8,383 nt of DNA from an uncultured Campylobacter sp. (GTDB taxonomy: Bacteria; Campylobacterota; Campylobacteria; Campylobacterales; Campylobacteraceae). The stretch covers positions 1 through 8,383 of the forward strand of contig NZ_CALIMS010000055.1 in NCBI RefSeq assembly GCF_938045345.1, in the 5' to 3' direction. Positions 6,330-8,383 of this stretch are shown one piece after another; position 1 is the first letter of the stretch, and the number at the start of each line of letters is the position of its first letter. A program made the translations under genes and the position numbers. The notes beneath the pieces were generated by a model, which saw only the letters and a program-made list of their open reading frames with translations, ran no database searches and was not told where the DNA came from.

Positions 6330-7503
6330 AAATCGTTCCTTTTTTATAATTCATCACGGTATCCATATCCTTATCGCCCCTGCCGCTTACATTTACTACG
6401 ATCGTTTTTCTGCCTTTTAGCTGCGGACAGAGCTTTTCTAAATACGCTAACGCGTGCGCGCTTTCGATCGCAGGGATGATGCCCTCAAGCCTACAGAGCA
6501 GTTTAAGCGCCGTGATGCACTCATCGTCGGTTACCGCTTCGTATTTTGCGCGACTTATCTCGTGCAGATGCGCGTGCTCCGGCCCTACGCCCGGATAATC
6601 AAGCCCCGCCGAGATGCTGTGAACAGGCTCGATCATGCCGAATTTATCCTGCAGTACGATCGTTTTCATACCATGGATGATGCCCGCGCGCCCATTAGTG
6701 ATGGTCGCCGCGTGATAAGGGGTTTGTGCGCCCAAGCCGCCCGCTTCGACGCCGATGAGTTGCACAGCGGGATCATCCACGAACGCGCTAAAAATTCCTA
6801 TCGCATTGCTTCCGCCGCCCACGCAGGCTAGGACGTAATCGGCTTTAATCCCCTTGCTCGCAAGTTGCGATCTGGTCTCGGCGCCGATGACGCTTTGAAA
6901 ATCCCTAACCATCTTCGGATACGGATGCGGCCCGACCGCCGAGCCGATGACGTAAAATACGCTCTCGATCTCGTTTACCCACGCCTGAATCGCCGCGGTG
7001 GTGGCCTCTTTGAGCGTTTTTAAACCGGTGCCGATTTTGATTAAATTTGCACCCAAAAGCTGCATCCTAAAGGCGTTGAGCTGTTGGCGCGCGGCGTCGG
7101 TCTCGCCCATATACACGTCGCACTCAAGCCCAAATAGCGCCGCTGCCGTCGCCGTCGCCACGCCGTGCTGGCCTGCGCCGGTTTCTGCGATGACCTTTTT
7201 TTTACCCATCTTTTTAGCTAGTAGCGCCTGCGCTAGGGCGTTGTTGATTTTATGAGCGCCCGTGTGGTTAAGATCCTCGCGCTTTAGATAAATTTCATGC
7301 CCGTAGTGCTCGCTAAGGCGCGTGGCGTGATATAGCGGCGTCGGACGCCCCGCATATTCGCGCAGCAAGTAACTTAGCTCATCTTTGAATTCCTTCGTCC
7401 GCGCTATGGTGTTGTACGCATCCTCCAACTCCTCGAGCGCAAACATCGCCGTCTCCGGCACGAATTGCCCGCCGAAACTCCCGAAATACGCCTTTTTATT
7501 CAT
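6322..7503 (-). CDS. trpB: Tryptophan synthase beta subunit
   Basis: TrpB joins indole and L-serine to make L-tryptophan using pyridoxal phosphate. The 393-residue form chosen here starts MNKKAYFGSFGGQFVPE. The ATG at 7518 would add only MRGDR, and those codons are themselves the AGGAG ribosome-binding site for 7503, so 7503 is preferred. The PLP lysine is Lys85 in HTGAHKINNAL. ETGAGQHG (107-114), the phosphate-binding GGGSNAIG (229-236) and SGRGDKD (373-379) are intact. It is the short TrpB1 form that pairs with TrpA, and trpA follows with an 8-nt overlap. No other trp gene lies upstream in the window. Confidence 0.97.
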   Translation of the reverse strand: MNKKAYFGSFGGQFVPETAMFALEELEDAYNTIARTKEFKDELSYLLREYAGRPTPLYHATRLSEHYGHEIYLKREDLNHTGAHKINNALAQALLAKKMGKKKVIAETGAGQHGVATATAAALFGLECDVYMGETDAARQQLNAFRMQLLGANLIKIGTGLKTLKEATTAAIQAWVNEIESVFYVIGSAVGPHPYPKMVRDFQSVIGAETRSQLASKGIKADYVLACVGGGSNAIGIFSAFVDDPAVQLIGVEAGGLGAQTPYHAATITNGRAGIIHGMKTIVLQDKFGMIEPVHSISAGLDYPGVGPEHAHLHEISRAKYEAVTDDECITALKLLCRLEGIIPAIESAHALAYLEKLCPQLKGRKTIVVNVSGRGDKDMDTVMNYKKGTIYG

Positions 7504-7529
7504 CCTATCTCCTCGCATTAAATCGCAAG

Positions 7530-7535
7530 ATTATA
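7530..7535 (-). promoter_or_regulatory. -10 promoter element for the trpBA operon
   Basis: On the minus strand a consensus TATAAT (in TTTTATATAATC) lies 26 bp before the trpB ATG, giving a very short leader with AGGAG just before the start. Upstream there are phased A/T tracts but no -35, as usual in Campylobacter. There is no room for a leader peptide or attenuator between this promoter and trpB, so regulation, if any, would act at the promoter. Confidence 0.5.
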
Positions 7536-7634
7536 TAAAATTTCGCGTTAAATTTCGCTTTTTTGACGGCACCTTTTGCGGCGCTCTTCTAAATTTATCG
7601 GATATGCAGCCGCAAAAACGCGCGGCGCAAGATA

Positions 7635-7652
7635 GTAAATTTTGAAATTTAC
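7635..7652. repeat. 18-bp inverted repeat upstream of trpB
   Basis: GTAAATTT-TG-AAATTTAC is a perfect 8-bp inverted repeat with a 2-base centre, about 100 bp upstream of the trpBA -10. It contains the same TTTGAAATT half-site as the receptor operator (1995-2025). It may be a regulatory palindrome, but AAATTT is so common in this genome that a chance origin is likely. Confidence 0.3.
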
Positions 7653-7920
7653 AATTCAAGGTTTCACGAACTACAAGTAAATTTTATAACGTGATTCTAT
7701 ATGGAATATGAAGGCTTAAATTTGAAAGCAAAATATTTCAAAAAGAGCAATGGTGTCCCCGACAATCTGCACACCCTTCAAAAACTCCCCGAAATACGCG
7801 ATTACAGAATATCCGTATACAGTTTTTTTAAAACCATATAAAAATATTTTGTCATCTCTTAAGGAAACTTTAAAAATAAGCAAAGACGAGTTAAAAAGCT
7901 ACAAACCTTAAGTAATTTAG

Positions 7921-7941
7921 CTTAAGGCTTAAAACCTTAAG
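7921..7941. repeat. Hairpin in a CTTAAG cluster
   Basis: CTTAAGG (7921-7927) pairs with CCTTAAG (7935-7941) around a 7-base loop. The 10-mer AAACCTTAAG occurs twice (7903-7912 and 7932-7941). A further CTTAAG lies at 8002-8007 inside the next hairpin. On the minus strand the stem could end a short transcript from the 8036-8041 promoter, although no long T-run follows. Confidence 0.45.
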
Positions 7942-7999
7942 AACGCTAATTAATCCATTTTCACTCAATGTCTCAAGTGCCTATCTATAAATAGACAGA

Positions 8000-8030
8000 C
8001 GCTTAAGGATCATTTCTTCGTCCTTATGCG
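8000..8030 (-). promoter_or_regulatory. Hairpin pairing a ribosome-binding site around an ATG
   Basis: On the minus strand CGCATAAGGA pairs with TCCTTAAGCG (nine of ten pairs, one T-T mismatch). The 11-base loop contains an ATG (8011-8013). The paired AAGGA is a good ribosome-binding site 7 nt before that ATG, so the fold would hide it. The frame it would start is only 10 codons (MILKRLSIYR, stop at 7981-7983). A minus-strand TATAAT at 8036-8041 would start RNA at about 8029, right at the hairpin base. Pairing and spacing are seen; function is inferred. Confidence 0.3.
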
Positions 8031-8035
8031 CGGGG

Positions 8036-8043
8036 ATTATAAT
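8036..8043. promoter_or_regulatory. Two overlapping opposed TATAAT boxes
   Basis: ATTATAAT reads TATAAT on both strands: minus at 8036-8041 and plus at 8038-8043. On the minus strand it would place a transcript start at the hairpin at 8000-8030. On the plus strand nothing recognisable follows. With no -35 requirement in this group, such boxes also arise by chance in AT-rich DNA. Confidence 0.3.
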
Positions 8044-8176
8044 TGGAAAGATCTTAAAAGCCCCTTAGATAGAATTTATTAAATTTTCACTGCATAAAAA
8101 TATTTAACAATATCGCGCAAGAAACAGCAACTAAAACAAACTGATAGAATACGCGCACAATATTAAAAATACGCGG

Positions 8177-8211
8177 GTATATTTTCAGATTTACGCGTAA
8201 GCGTAATATAC
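8177..8211. repeat. Nested inverted repeat
   Basis: An outer 7-bp pair GTATATT (8177-8183) / AATATAC (8205-8211) encloses a GTAA tetraloop hairpin. The inner stem is ACGC/GCGT (8193-8196 / 8201-8204), or TTACGC/GCGTAA if the inner stem takes the shared bases. GNRA-type tetraloops such as GTAA favour stable RNA folds. No associated gene is seen. Confidence 0.35.
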
Positions 8212-8306
8212 AAAAAATATAGTCTAAAAAAGAGAACCCTTATAAAGCGCTAAAACGTCTCGAATACGTCAAACAAGGTAAAATACGACGTAAAGACACA
8301 CTATAA

Positions 8307-8342
8307 ATATCCGTCAAGAGCCTATCGTCTCTTGACGGATAT
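8307..8342. terminator. Perfect 14-bp hairpin, possible terminator for a gene to the right
   Basis: ATATCCGTCAAGAG (8307-8320) pairs perfectly with CTCTTGACGGATAT (8329-8342) around an 8-base loop. Read on the minus strand the stem is followed by ATATTTATAG, a modest T-rich tail, so it could end a minus-strand gene beyond the right edge. Two minus-strand frames entering from the edge stop within the hairpin (8322-8324 and 8314-8316), in keeping with this. An outer pair CTATAAAT/ATTTATAG (8301-8308 / 8358-8365) and the palindrome GCCCTAGGGC (8348-8357) lie around it. Confidence 0.45.
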
Positions 8343-8383
8343 CCCCAGCCCTAGGGCATTTATAGCTTGCATATGGTACGCTT

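Larger units (their letters stand above)
7519..8383. other. AT-rich, hairpin-rich region without an identified gene
   Basis: After the trpB promoter this stretch is distinctly more AT-rich than the genes on its left and carries many short inverted repeats, listed separately. Several short open frames can be read and none is decisive. On the plus strand there are 7701-7841 (46 codons) and 7750-7911 (53 codons), in different frames and joined across a T7 run. On the minus strand there are an open frame antisense to them and another at about 8080-8230, with T-rich, hydrophobic-looking codons. Having plausible peptides on both strands of the same DNA argues that most are chance. No tRNA, rRNA or transposase was recognised. 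It may be a normal long spacer, a decayed gene, or a small-RNA locus. Confidence 0.5.

Noticed and set aside
6454..6831. Plus-strand open frame of 125 codons
   Set aside because: It is antisense to trpB, whose motifs are all intact.
7504..7518. The upstream ATG at 7518 as the trpB start
   Set aside because: The five extra codons contain the AGGAG ribosome-binding site for the ATG at 7503, which also matches the usual TrpB N-terminus.
8080..8230. Minus-strand frame with a hydrophobic membrane-like peptide ending ...LVAVSCAILLNIFMQ
   Set aside because: It has no ATG. T-rich strands give hydrophobic-looking peptides in all frames, and neighbouring frames here look equally membrane-like.
8314..8382. 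C-terminal ends of a minus-strand gene entering from the right edge
   Set aside because: Two different frames both look plausible (ending ...GLGISVKRR at 8322 and ...RQETIGS at 8314). Only about 20 codons are visible, so neither can be chosen.
1..8383. Frequent AAATTT/TAAATTTAAA words as a repeat array
   Set aside because: They are dispersed, irregularly spaced and typical of Campylobacter genomes in general, with no CRISPR-like periodicity.

Overview
The window looks like a piece of a Campylobacter-type (Campylobacterota) chromosome. Evidence is the dense AAATTT/TAAATTTAAA wording between and inside genes, sigma70 promoters with a clear TATAAT box but no obvious -35, and protein families typical of the group (a selenium-linked YedE, an AMIN/FliO-like protein, TrpBA). 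Coding regions are clearly richer in G+C than the spacers, which suits the higher-GC oral species better than C. jejuni. I cannot name the species from sequence alone.

Layout from left to right. Positions 1-54 may hold the last codons of a plus-strand gene, and 55-537 shows no convincing gene. A YedE-family putative selenium transporter lies on the minus strand (538-1599). A long divergent spacer (1600-2085) holds several strong inverted repeats and a well-formed promoter/operator region for a plus-strand TonB-dependent outer-membrane receptor, probably for haem or another iron source (2086-4182). A short convergent spacer with a hairpin follows. Next comes a compact minus-strand operon read right to left: trpB (start revised to 7503), trpA (overlapping trpB by 8 nt), and 10 nt later a signal-peptide/AMIN-like/one-TM protein with a FliO-like C-terminus (4421-5572). 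The last 865 bases (7519-8383) are AT-rich, contain the trpB promoter and many hairpins, and have no gene I can identify.

How the genes relate. TrpB and TrpA are the two subunits of tryptophan synthase and are clearly co-transcribed. The FliO-like protein is a likely passenger in that transcript. The TonB receptor and YedE are single-gene units in this window, without the partners often found beside them (inner-membrane haem/iron ABC genes; a TusA-like sulfurtransferase or selenium genes). No mobile element, CRISPR array, tRNA or rRNA was recognised. The protein-coding content is ordinary. The parts most worth a second look are non-coding: the three-half-site palindrome before the receptor, the paired inverted repeats before yedE, and the hairpin-rich right end, which includes a possible start codon held in the loop of a hairpin that pairs its own ribosome-binding site.
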